Of a stretch of DNA of 64,000 bases, positions 35,082 through 43,299 are shown piece by piece. How positions within the stretch are numbered: the stretch's first letter is position 1; every line of letters starts with the position of its first letter. Source of the stretch: DATKAS01 sp963773315. GTDB taxonomy: Bacteria > Actinomycetota > Acidimicrobiia > Acidimicrobiales > DATKAS01. The stretch is taken from NCBI GenBank assembly GCA_963773315.1, contig CAVZAF010000003.1, forward strand, positions 1 through 64,000. The letters run 5' to 3'. A program made the position numbers and the translations under genes. The notes under the pieces are model-generated. The model was not told the origin of the DNA, made no database searches, and saw nothing but the letters and a program-made list of their open reading frames with translations.

Positions 35082-36385
35082 GCGCCAGCGTGGGCCTCCC
35101 CGTCGTCGCCGTCGTCGGACGACCGAACGTCGGCAAGTCGACGCTCGTGAACCGGATGGTCGGTCGCCGCGACGCGATCGTCGAGGAGCTTCCGGGTGTC
35201 ACCCGCGATCGCAAGTCGTTCGACGCGGAGTGGCAGGGGACCGAGTTCAGCGTCGTCGACACGGGTGGGTGGCTCCCAGGCGGATCCACGCTCGACGAGA
35301 AGGTGAGCGCGCAATCGGAGCGCGCCGTGCGCGAGGCCGACGCGGTGATCCTCGTCGTCGACGCCACTGTCGGTGTCACCGAAGAGGATGCGAGCGTCGC
35401 GGAGTGGTTGCGGCGAGCGAAGCGCCCGGTGCTGCTCGTCGCGAACAAGGTCGACAGCGAAGCGCGGCGCGGCGACATCTGGGCGTTCGTGTCGCTCGGC
35501 TTGGGCGAGCCCTTCGCGGTGACGGCGCTGCACGGTCTCGGCACCGGCGATCTGCTCGACGAGCTCGTGAAGCTCTTTCCCGAGGTCGAGCCGCGCGAGG
35601 AGGTCGAGGACGGGCCCGCCATTCCCGGCGTCGCGATCGTCGGTCGCCCGAACGTCGGCAAGTCGACGCTCTTCAACCGCTTGATCGGCGACGAGCGTGC
35701 GGTCGTCCACGACATGCCGGGCACGACGCGCGACGCGATCGACACTGTCGTCGAGACCGAAGACGGACCGATTCGGTTCATCGACACCGCCGGCATGCGA
35801 CGCAGGTCGAAGGTGGACGACGGCACCGAGTACTACTCGGTGGTCCGGGCGTTGCGCGCGGTCGACGACGCGGACATCGCGCTTCTCGTCATCGACGCGA
35901 CCGAAGGCGTGACGCATCAGGATCAACGCCTCGCCGAGCGTGTCGACGCGTCGGGATGCCCGATCGTGGTGCTGCTCAACAAGTGGGAGCTGCTCGACAC
36001 CGAGCAGCGGCTCGACACGGCGAACCAGATCGAGGACCGCCTGCACTTCATCGGGAACTCTCCGGTGCTGCGCATCAGCGCGAAGAGCGGCAAGGGCGTG
36101 CACAAGCTGCTGCCCTTGCTGTCGGAGGCAATCGAGGACTACCACCGGCGCGTGCCGACCCGTGAGGTGAACAAGGTCATCCAGGCGGCCCAATCGGCGC
36201 AGCCCGCGCCCGGGGGCGCGCGAGTGCTCTATGCGACACAGGGCGCGGCCGACCCGCCGACGTTCACACTGTTCGTGAACCGCGAGCTGCCGCCGACCTA
36301 CCTCCGCTACCTGGAAGGACGGCTGCGGGAAGACCTCGATCTGGGCAGCACACCGGTCAAGCTCAGGGTGCGGCGCCGGTCGTGA
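35078..36385 (+). CDS. der: Ribosome biogenesis GTPase Der (EngA)
   Basis: A 435-residue GTPase with two G domains in tandem, needed for 50S subunit assembly. G1 motifs are GRPNVGKST at about 14-22 and again near 190; both NKVD/NKWE (NKVDSEA, LLNKWELLD) and DTGGW/DTAGM switch segments are present. The C-terminal KH-like domain (about 355-435) ends in KLRVRRRS. The ATG at 35078 overlaps the DUF512 stop. The frame reads through from the DUF512 gene only because of the frameshift there. Confidence 0.95.
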   Translation: MSASVGLPVVAVVGRPNVGKSTLVNRMVGRRDAIVEELPGVTRDRKSFDAEWQGTEFSVVDTGGWLPGGSTLDEKVSAQSERAVREADAVILVVDATVGVTEEDASVAEWLRRAKRPVLLVANKVDSEARRGDIWAFVSLGLGEPFAVTALHGLGTGDLLDELVKLFPEVEPREEVEDGPAIPGVAIVGRPNVGKSTLFNRLIGDERAVVHDMPGTTRDAIDTVVETEDGPIRFIDTAGMRRRSKVDDGTEYYSVVRALRAVDDADIALLVIDATEGVTHQDQRLAERVDASGCPIVVLLNKWELLDTEQRLDTANQIEDRLHFIGNSPVLRISAKSGKGVHKLLPLLSEAIEDYHRRVPTREVNKVIQAAQSAQPAPGGARVLYATQGAADPPTFTLFVNRELPPTYLRYLEGRLREDLDLGSTPVKLRVRRRS

Positions 36386-36398
36386 TTCACTCGCGTTG

Positions 36399-37922
36399 AT
36401 GGACGACCTCCAGCGGCGCGCTGCCCGAGCCCGCGAGGGCAACCTCGCGACCCAAGCGGAGAAGCTGGCCAAGCAGAACAAGCTGTTCGTGCGTGACCGC
36501 CTCGCGCTGCTGCTCGACGAGGGATCGTTCGTGGAGGACGGGCTGCTCGCGAACGCGCTCGCTCCCACCGACGACCTGCCGGCCGACGGCGTCGTCACTG
36601 GCATCGGCACGATCGACGGGCGGCCGGTGTGCGTCATGGCCAACGATCCGACGGTGAAGGCGGGCTCGTGGGGTGCGCGGACGGTCGAGAAGATCATCCG
36701 GGTGACCGAGCGGGCGCTGGCCGACGAGCTTCCGGTGTTCTGGCTCATCGACTCCGCCGGCGCGCGCATCACCGACCAGGTCGAGCTGTTCCCGGGTCGC
36801 CGCGGCGCGGGCCGGATCTTCGCGAATCAGGTGCGGCTGTCGGGCAAGGTGCCTCAAGCGTGCTGCCTGTTCGGCCCGTCGGCCGCGGGCGGCGCGTACA
36901 TCCCGAGCTTCTGCGACATCGTCGTGATGGTCGAAGGCAACGCGTCGATGTACCTCGGCTCACCACGGATGGCCGAGATGGTGATCGGCGAGACCGCGTC
37001 GCTCGAGGAGATGGGCGGCGCGCGGATGCACGCGACCGTGTCGGGATGTGGCGACAACCTCGCGGTCGACGACGCCGACGCGATCGCGCAGGTGAAGCGG
37101 TGGTTCTCGTACCTGCCGTCGACATGGCGCGCGGTTTCGTCTCGTGTGGCCCCGGCCGAGCCGGTGCGGCCGCTGATCGCGGATGTCGTGCCCGCGGAGG
37201 AGCGGCGGGCGTACGACATGCACCGCGTCATCGAGGGCCTGATCGACGAGGGCTCGTTCTTCGAGGTGAAGCCGCTTTACGCGCGTGAGCTCATCGTCGG
37301 ATTCGGACGGCTCGACGGGCGCGCTGTTGGGGTCGTCGCCAACAACCCGATGCAGAAGGGCGGTGTGCTCTTCGGTGACTCCGCCGACAAGGCGTCGCGC
37401 TTCTTGTGGCTATGCGACGCGTTCAACGTGCCGCTCGTCTTCTTGTCGGATGTGCCCGGCTTCATGGTCGGCACCGCGGTCGAGCGTGAGGGCATCATTC
37501 GCCACGGAGCGAAGATGATCACGGCGGTCACCGAGGCGACAGTGCCGAAGATCTGCGTGATCGTCCGCAAGGCGTATGGGGCTGGCTTGTACGCGATGTC
37601 GGGGCCGGCGTTCGACCCGATCGCGACGCTGGCGTTGCCGACGGCGAAGATCGCGGTGATGGGTCCCGAGCCCGCGGTGAACGCCGTGTACGCGAACAAG
37701 ATCGCCGCCATCGAGGACTTGGATGAGCGCGCCGCGTTCGTCGCCGAGCGGCGCGCCGAGTACGAGGAGGACGTGAACCTGCTGCATCTCGCGTCCGAGC
37801 TCGTCGTGGATGCGGTGGTCGACTTCGATGGGTTGCGTTCGGAGCTCGTGCGCCGATTCGCGGCGTCGGATGGGCGCGAGCGGTTCTTCGTCGAGAAGCG
37901 CCACGGCGTGCCACCGGTGTGA
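36399..37922 (+). CDS. Acyl-CoA carboxylase carboxyltransferase (beta) subunit
   Basis: A 507-residue carboxyltransferase with two crotonase-like halves, as in propionyl-CoA/methylcrotonyl-CoA carboxylase beta subunits. It moves CO2 from biotin to an acyl-CoA. N-terminal half: DRLALLLDEGSFVEDG and LIDSAGARITDQVELFPGRRGAGRIF; oxyanion Gly-Ala in PSAAGGAYIPSF. C-terminal half: FLSDVPGFMVGTAVEREGII and RKAYGAGLYAMSGPAFDP. No biotin carboxylase or carrier gene is next to it, so the acyl-CoA substrate cannot be set from context. The ATG at 36399 follows der by 13 bp. Confidence 0.9.
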   Translation: MDDLQRRAARAREGNLATQAEKLAKQNKLFVRDRLALLLDEGSFVEDGLLANALAPTDDLPADGVVTGIGTIDGRPVCVMANDPTVKAGSWGARTVEKIIRVTERALADELPVFWLIDSAGARITDQVELFPGRRGAGRIFANQVRLSGKVPQACCLFGPSAAGGAYIPSFCDIVVMVEGNASMYLGSPRMAEMVIGETASLEEMGGARMHATVSGCGDNLAVDDADAIAQVKRWFSYLPSTWRAVSSRVAPAEPVRPLIADVVPAEERRAYDMHRVIEGLIDEGSFFEVKPLYARELIVGFGRLDGRAVGVVANNPMQKGGVLFGDSADKASRFLWLCDAFNVPLVFLSDVPGFMVGTAVEREGIIRHGAKMITAVTEATVPKICVIVRKAYGAGLYAMSGPAFDPIATLALPTAKIAVMGPEPAVNAVYANKIAAIEDLDERAAFVAERRAEYEEDVNLLHLASELVVDAVVDFDGLRSELVRRFAASDGRERFFVEKRHGVPPV

Positions 37923-37932
37923 GGGCCACCTG

Positions 37933-38178
37933 ATGCCGTGGTGTGACGACTGCTCGAAGTTCTGGAACCCGAGCTCGGTCGAGGCCGATGGCAAGTGCCC
38001 CACGTGTGGACGCCCCCTCGGTGAGCCGCGCAAGATCGATCCTCAGAAGGTCGACCTCAAGGAGCTCGCCGGTGAAGAGAAGATGCCGTGGCACTTCAAG
38101 CTCCTCGTGGTCGCGCTCGTGCTGTACCTCGGGTGGCGCGCCTTCCAGGGCGTGGAGTGGCTGATCGGGCGCTTCTAA
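37933..38178 (+). CDS. Small zinc-ribbon membrane protein
   Basis: An 81-residue protein. Two Cys pairs (CDDC at residues 4-7 and CPTC near 23-26) form a zinc ribbon at the N terminus. A linker rich in charged residues follows, and then one hydrophobic helix (FKLLVVALVLYLGWRAFQGV, about 53-72) anchors the protein with the ribbon probably in the cytoplasm. No function is known. It lies 10 bp after the carboxyltransferase gene and 5 bp before the serine hydrolase gene. Confidence 0.75.
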   Translation: MPWCDDCSKFWNPSSVEADGKCPTCGRPLGEPRKIDPQKVDLKELAGEEKMPWHFKLLVVALVLYLGWRAFQGVEWLIGRF

Positions 38179-38183
38179 CTCCG

Positions 38184-38936
38184 ATGCGGACTGCCGTCGC
38201 CGTCGTGCGCGACTGGCGGGTCTCGTCTGTCGATGGCGAGTCCGGGTTGATGAACGGCGCGTCGCTCGTGAAACCGGTGATCGCCCAAGTCGCGCTCGAG
38301 GTCATCGATGATCTCGACGAGCCCGTGCTCGCTGACATCACGGTGCGCCATGTGCTGACCCACACCACGGGGTTACCGAACTGGAGGCCGGCGGGGGAGG
38401 ACCTGGTTCCTCTTCGGCCGCCGGGTGTGCGGTGGGGCTACTCGGGAGAAGGCTTCGTCCTCTTGATGCAGTGCCTCGAACAGCGAACCGGCCAATCGCT
38501 CGACTCGCTGTGCGACGCGCACGTGTTCGGGCCGCTCGGCATGGGTGAGAGCCGTCTCGACGATCCGGAGCCCGGCTATCACGGCTACCGACCGCTCCTC
38601 ACGACTGCCGCCGATTACGGCGTGTTCCTTGCGCATGTGCTTTCGAGCGACGACGGCCGATGGGATGCGCCATGGCCCATCGACGCAGAGCTCGCGTGGG
38701 GGGCGGGCTGGGGGATCGAGGTTGGTCCGCCCGCGTGCATCTGGCAGTGGGGCCTCAACGACGCGGCGAGCAACTTCGTCATCGGGTGCCCGACGACGGG
38801 CGCGGGCGTCGTCGTGTTGACAGACGATCCGCGGGGCCGCACCTTCTATCGAGGCGTGGTCGAGCGCGAGCTTCCCGGCGACCACGCGTCCCTCCGCGTC
38901 GAGCACAACGCGACCTGGCTCACTCTGGTGACGTGA
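38184..38936 (+). CDS. Beta-lactamase-fold serine hydrolase
   Basis: A 250-residue class C beta-lactamase/DD-peptidase-fold protein. The SxxK nucleophile motif is SLVK (near residue 28-31, GASLVKPVIAQ), the second motif is Y-S-G in RWGYSGEGF (near 86) instead of the usual YxN, and LTHTTGLPNW is the well-known family segment. It is much shorter than full family members (350-400) and has no signal peptide, so it is probably a cytoplasmic esterase-like protein. Substrate is unknown. Confidence 0.75.
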   Translation: MRTAVAVVRDWRVSSVDGESGLMNGASLVKPVIAQVALEVIDDLDEPVLADITVRHVLTHTTGLPNWRPAGEDLVPLRPPGVRWGYSGEGFVLLMQCLEQRTGQSLDSLCDAHVFGPLGMGESRLDDPEPGYHGYRPLLTTAADYGVFLAHVLSSDDGRWDAPWPIDAELAWGAGWGIEVGPPACIWQWGLNDAASNFVIGCPTTGAGVVVLTDDPRGRTFYRGVVERELPGDHASLRVEHNATWLTLVT

Positions 38937-38958
38937 GGGTCAGGTCGGACCCGTCGGC

Positions 38959-38964
38959 TAGCCT
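38959..38964 (+). promoter_or_regulatory. tRNA-Pro -10 (TAGCCT)
   Basis: TAGCCT ends 10 nt before the first base of the tRNA, so the primary transcript would begin almost at the mature 5' end. Confidence 0.5.
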
Positions 38965-38974
38965 CGTCCGCCCA

Positions 38975-39049
38975 CGGGCTGTGGCGCAGTTTGGTTAGCG
39001 CGCTTGACTGGGGGTCAAGAGGCCGGGAGTTCAAATCTCCCCAGCCCGA
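38975..39049 (+). tRNA. tRNA-Pro (anticodon GGG)
   Basis: A complete 75-nt cloverleaf: acceptor CGGGCTG/CAGCCCG, D arm GCGC-AGTTTGGTTA-GCGC, anticodon arm CTTGA-CTGGGGG-TCAAG with anticodon GGG, T arm GGGAG-TTCAAAT-CTCCC, discriminator A. CCA is not encoded. It reads the CCC/CCU proline codons. Confidence 0.97.
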
Positions 39050-39401
39050 CTGAGTTTGAGCGCCTCATCGAGCGCACGCTCGGGCTGCCCGCATCCCCAC
39101 CACTCGCCAGGCTCAAGCGGGAAGTCGTGCGGGCCGACCCTCCACCGCCGCCCGCGGCCCACGCGATGTTGCGGGCAACCCTCTCGAGCCGTCGAGGCCG
39201 TCCGACGAGAGTGGCTCGCCGTTCTGCGTTCGCAACAGCGGCGATCCGGTAGACGTTTCGGTGCGCGGACGGGCCACGCAGTGTCAGCTCTTGACCACCA
39301 TTAGCGCGAGTCGTACTGTCGACGAGGCCCGCGGGGACAACGTTGCGGATGGCTTCTTCCGTGCGCTGTGGGTGATGGCGGCTCGGGAGAGGAAGCCGGC
39401 G
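39050..39401. other. Gap between tRNA-Pro and peroxidase gene
   Basis: About 350 bp with no gene that can be supported. A short frame running out of the tRNA (39004-39252, Pro/Arg-rich) has no family resemblance. No tRNA-end direct repeat or integrase was seen. Confidence 0.5.
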
Positions 39402-41162
39402 ATGGCTGATCGCAGCGCGCAGGGGCACGATCCGTCGCGACGCAAGTTCTTGGCTGGTTTGGGTGTGACCGCTGCGGGTGTGGCGGCCTCGTCGGTGGGC
39501 GGTGTCTCGAGCATCTCCGCGATGACGGACACGGCGACGGGCGCGATTAGCCCGACTGGTCGGCACGCGGGTGCCCCGAGTGACATCGGTTCGTTCGGAC
39601 GCATGTTTCCGTCGCTTCCTCCCTTTGCGGACGCGAACGACACCGTGCGCGGCGCGCTCGTCGAGTTGGGAAAGCCGGGCGGCATATTGGACGCCCACGA
39701 TGACCTGTCCGCCGGGCCGAAGCGTCTGATCACGGACCCGAGTGTGAATGGCAACCCGACTGCTGCAAATCCGTACGGCACCAATCCTGACAATCCGACG
39801 ATGACCGCGGGGTCGACGTTCGTAGGTCAGTTCATTGACCATGACATCACCTTCGACCAGACGTCCCAGCTTGGTGTGCCGCAAGACCCGCTCGCGTCAC
39901 CCAATACCCGGACACCCGCGCTCGACCTCGATTCGGTGTTCGGCGGTGGTCCTGGTCGACGGCCCGACCTCTACGTGTCGAACCCTGATGGGACGGTTGG
40001 GCCCAAGCTCAAGATCGGTACGGGCGGGGTTCACGAGGACGTGCCCCGTGTTGCGAACGGCGACGGCACCTACGGGGCGCTCTTGGGTGATCCCCGCAAC
40101 GACGAAAACGTGGTGATCGCCGGCCTGCACTGCGCCCACATCCTCTTCTACAACCGCATCATCGACAATCTCGACGAGATCGACCTGCGGGTCTTTCCGT
40201 CCGCGAGAGGCGCGCACCATTCGAATGGTTACCTCGCGTTCTTGGTGGCACGCGAGGTCACGCTTTGGCATTACCAATGGTTGCTGGTCAACGAACACCT
40301 CCCCCAGATCGTCGGTCAAGCACTCGTCGACGACATCCTCGCCCACGGAAGCCGCTTCTACTCGCCGCCACCCGGTCAAGCGTTCATGCCAATCGAGTTC
40401 GGCGCAGCCGCCTACCGCTTCGGGCACAGCATGGTCCGACCCTCATATCGGGCCAACTTCACCAGCGGCACTGGAGACAGCGCCGACCCGACCAAAGCTC
40501 CGTTCTTCGGGTTGGTTTTCGATCCGAGCCAGTCCAACTTCAACGGGCCCATCGCCACCGACCGGGATGACCTTCTCGGTGGATACCCCGCCGCGCGCCG
40601 CTACATCGGTTGGCAGACGTTCTTCGACTTCGGCGACGGTCAGGTCAAGAACAACAAGAAGATCGACCCGACCATCTCGAGCGTGCTGTTCACTCTGCCG
40701 CTCCCAGCGATCGCGCCACACACCCAAACCGCGCCAGTCGTGTTGCCGCAACGCAACCTGCTACGACAACTCACTTGGGGACTGCCATCCGGCCAAGCGA
40801 TCGCCAGCGCGATGGGCGTCGAGCAACTCAGTGGCGCCGACCTCGCCGACATCACGAGCATCTACACGCCGTTCGGCACCAGCACACCGCTTTGGTACTA
40901 CGTCCTCGCGGAAGCCAAGACCGTCAACAACGGCGAACATCTCGGACCCGTCGGCGGAAGAATCGTCGCCGAAACCCTCATCGGCCTGCTCCGGGCCGAC
41001 CCCACCAGCTATCTCCGCGCCCACCGGGAGTTCCAACCGTTCCTCGGCTCCGACCTCGACCTCGGGTCCACGCCGAACCTCAACATCACCGGAAACCGCA
41101 CCTACACGCGAGCCCACTTCCTCCACTACGCCGACGTTGCCACCCCAGGGACCTACCGGTAA
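39402..41162 (+). CDS. Tat-exported haem peroxidase (animal-peroxidase superfamily)
   Basis: A 586-residue peroxidase of the bacterial branch of the animal haem peroxidase superfamily. A twin-arginine signal (DPSRRKFLAGLGVTAAGVAAS, about residues 10-30) indicates folded export. The distal His motif is GQFIDHDITFD (near 142-152, with the ester-link-type Asp), and the proximal His is in AYRFGHSMVRPSYR (near 337-350). The ATG at 39402 is preferred (GGAGAGGAAG upstream); an ATG at 39375 is also possible. It stands alone, beside a tRNA, and converges on the cyclase gene with a 16-bp gap. Substrate is unknown. Confidence 0.9.
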   Translation: MADRSAQGHDPSRRKFLAGLGVTAAGVAASSVGGVSSISAMTDTATGAISPTGRHAGAPSDIGSFGRMFPSLPPFADANDTVRGALVELGKPGGILDAHDDLSAGPKRLITDPSVNGNPTAANPYGTNPDNPTMTAGSTFVGQFIDHDITFDQTSQLGVPQDPLASPNTRTPALDLDSVFGGGPGRRPDLYVSNPDGTVGPKLKIGTGGVHEDVPRVANGDGTYGALLGDPRNDENVVIAGLHCAHILFYNRIIDNLDEIDLRVFPSARGAHHSNGYLAFLVAREVTLWHYQWLLVNEHLPQIVGQALVDDILAHGSRFYSPPPGQAFMPIEFGAAAYRFGHSMVRPSYRANFTSGTGDSADPTKAPFFGLVFDPSQSNFNGPIATDRDDLLGGYPAARRYIGWQTFFDFGDGQVKNNKKIDPTISSVLFTLPLPAIAPHTQTAPVVLPQRNLLRQLTWGLPSGQAIASAMGVEQLSGADLADITSIYTPFGTSTPLWYYVLAEAKTVNNGEHLGPVGGRIVAETLIGLLRADPTSYLRAHREFQPFLGSDLDLGSTPNLNITGNRTYTRAHFLHYADVATPGTYR

Positions 41163-41178
41163 CGGGCTCGAGCGCGGT

Positions 41179-43122
41179 CTAGTCCTCCGCTCCCGCGTCC
41201 CATGTCACGAGAACGGCGACGACGGGCTCGGCGATGCCCTTGAGCTCAAGGGTGCGCTCACCTGACAGGGGCACCGCGCGCCGGCAGCCCGCGATGAGGT
41301 CGGCACTCGCCAGCACCTCGTCGGCACCGGCAGCCGCGGAGATGCGAGCGGCCCGGGTGACTGCCGAGCCGAAGTAGTCCCCTTCGCGGGAGGTCGCTTC
41401 CCCGCCGTGGAGCCCGATGCGGACGTTCGGCGCGAAGCCGTGCTCGGCGCGGTGGCGGGCCAGGGCGCGTTGGATGGCGGCAGCGCACCCGATGCCGTCG
41501 TCGGCATCGCGGAACGCGACGAAGAAGCCGTCGCCTCCGTGCTTGATCTCCTCGCCGTTCCACCGCTCGAACTCGGCCCGCAACGTGCGGTCGTGCCACT
41601 GCAGCAGCGGTTCCCACGCGGCGTCGCCCATGGCCTCGGACAGTCGCGTCGAGTTCACGATGTCGGAGAACAGGAACGTGCGGATGGTGCGAGCCCCCTC
41701 GGACCGTGCGGGAGCGATGTCCAAGTCGACCGCGACGCCGAACTCGTCGACCAGGCGGGCGGCGGCCTTGAGCTCGAGGCGCGCGCCCGCGTCGTCTCCG
41801 TCCGCCGTCAAGGCCCGCGCCAGCAGCACGCGCGCCTGAGCGGCTTCGTATGGGGCGTCGACTTCGCTCCAGGTGCGGACCCCCTCCCGCAGGGCGGCGA
41901 TCGCTTCGTTGGTGTCCCCGCGATGGAGCGACAGATGCCCGCGCGCGACTGCCGCCGCGGCCGCCGGTCCAGAGGTGCCGAGCCTTCGAGCCAGGTCCTC
42001 CAGCTCGGCGACGCTCTCGGCCGCCCCTTGCTCGTCGCCCACCGCCACGCACGCCGCGACGTGCACGGGGAGGAGGAACACGCGGCGCTCTCGAGCGAGG
42101 TAGCCGGGGTCTTCGAGTGAGCGGCTGAGGCTCCGCGCCGCCGCTCGGGCATCCCCCTGCGCCAGCAGCAAGCGACCCCGCCCCGGCTGGCCGTCATCTC
42201 CGAGAGCGACGGCCTCGGCGAGTGCCTCTTCGGCACCGTCGAGGTCGCCGCGACGCACCCGGATCTCCACCAGCTCGCTGTACCCCCAGCCCGCGCTCCA
42301 CCGGTTGATCTCGCGCAGCTCCTCGCACGCTTGCAGCACCCGCTGCTCTGCCTGAGCAAGCTGGCCGTGGAGCCGGTCGATCTCTCCCTGGTGGAACCGA
42401 CAGAGCCCTGTGTAGCCCGCGATCGACTCGCGCTCGCAGTAGCGGGTCGACACCTTGGTCCACTCGGTGGCCCGCCCCCAGTCGCAGAGCGCTCGACAGA
42501 TCGAGATCACTGCGCAGTACACGTAGCCGGCATACACAGGGGCGACCCCAGGTCGCATGGCCAGCGCCGCCGCCTCGTCGAGCAGCGGGAGCACGTCACT
42601 GACCTCGCCGGCGGTGACGGTCACGTGGGCCAGCCCCTGAACGGCCATCGCCTCCATGCCCGGGCTGCCCACCCGCCGGGCGATCGCACGCGCTTCAAGG
42701 AGCGCGGCCCGCGCCCCATCGGCGTCGCCGGCCTGCATCAGCGCGAAGGCCAGCGACCATCGTTCCTGCGCGTGCTCGGCGCACTCCGGCACGTCGGCCA
42801 AGAGCTCGGTGGCTCGGACATAGCATGTGAGGGCGACGGCGCTGTCGAGCATCATCGCGTGGTGGCGGGCCTGCTCCAGGGCCATGCGCGCGGCACCTGC
42901 GACCTCACCGGCGTTGGTGAACGCCACCTCCGCCCGTTCGAGGGTGTTCAAGAACCCGGCAGGATCACCGGCCCAGCAGCACGACCAGGCGAGCCGCTCG
43001 AGGTCGTCGGCCCCGATCGGCTGATCGGCGTCGGCGTCCCGCAGCGCGGCCCGTGCCGCGGACCACTGGCTCTGGTCGTATGCGGCTCGGGCGTCGTCCA
43101 GGAGCGCTTCACGCGTGGACAC
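41179..43122 (-). CDS. TPR-cyclase: class III nucleotide cyclase-like protein
   Basis: A 647-residue protein. Residues 1-450 are TPR-like helical repeats. Residues about 470-640 form a class III adenylate/guanylate cyclase domain: FLFSDIVNSTRLSEAMGD (first metal Asp), EIKHGGDGFFVAF (Lys that reads adenine and second metal Asp) and FGSAVTRAARISAAAGADEV. In the last motif the transition-state Asn of the usual VNxAAR is Thr, while the Arg is kept, so activity may be low or altered. Cytoplasmic, with no membrane helix. Divergent from the LuxR-fusion gene, so the two may form a signalling pair. Confidence 0.85.
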   Translation of the reverse strand: MSTREALLDDARAAYDQSQWSAARAALRDADADQPIGADDLERLAWSCCWAGDPAGFLNTLERAEVAFTNAGEVAGAARMALEQARHHAMMLDSAVALTCYVRATELLADVPECAEHAQERWSLAFALMQAGDADGARAALLEARAIARRVGSPGMEAMAVQGLAHVTVTAGEVSDVLPLLDEAAALAMRPGVAPVYAGYVYCAVISICRALCDWGRATEWTKVSTRYCERESIAGYTGLCRFHQGEIDRLHGQLAQAEQRVLQACEELREINRWSAGWGYSELVEIRVRRGDLDGAEEALAEAVALGDDGQPGRGRLLLAQGDARAAARSLSRSLEDPGYLARERRVFLLPVHVAACVAVGDEQGAAESVAELEDLARRLGTSGPAAAAAVARGHLSLHRGDTNEAIAALREGVRTWSEVDAPYEAAQARVLLARALTADGDDAGARLELKAAARLVDEFGVAVDLDIAPARSEGARTIRTFLFSDIVNSTRLSEAMGDAAWEPLLQWHDRTLRAEFERWNGEEIKHGGDGFFVAFRDADDGIGCAAAIQRALARHRAEHGFAPNVRIGLHGGEATSREGDYFGSAVTRAARISAAAGADEVLASADLIAGCRRAVPLSGERTLELKGIAEPVVAVLVTWDAGAED

Positions 43123-43244
43123 GCCGCAAGTTTGTCATGCCGCATGTTGGGGGCGACGTTGCCGTCGGGCGTCGAACGCCGCGGCTCGAGACGACTGAGC
43201 GCGGGCCGTTCGGCCGCGCGCGCCCGCCAGTCCATCGGGATTGG

Positions 43245-43275
43245 ATGTGGCGCTCCCGAACGGGCAATGTGGCGC
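43245..43275 (+). repeat. Direct repeat ATGTGGCGC before LuxR-fusion gene
   Basis: ATGTGGCGC occurs at 43245-43253 and again at 43267-43275, 22 bp apart start to start (two helical turns), 25-55 bp before the ATG at 43300. This spacing suits a dimeric regulator, but binding is untested. Confidence 0.35.
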
Positions 43276-43299
43276 GGGAAGCGATCGGGAGGTTGAGGG

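Noticed and set aside
33698..36385. One continuous frame that looks like a DUF512-Der fusion protein
   Set aside because: The join arises from a one-base shift near 34912. The other frame carries the true end of the DUF512 protein, which stops at 35081 and overlaps a normal der start.
39015..39884. Long open frame antisense to the tRNA and the peroxidase gene
   Set aside because: Arg/His-rich, typical of antisense shadows in GC-rich DNA; the opposite strand has a clear Tat signal and peroxidase motifs.
42275..42290. CCCCAGCCCG as a possible second copy of the tRNA-Pro end (attachment site)
   Set aside because: Only ten bases, inside the cyclase gene, in GC-rich sequence; expected by chance.
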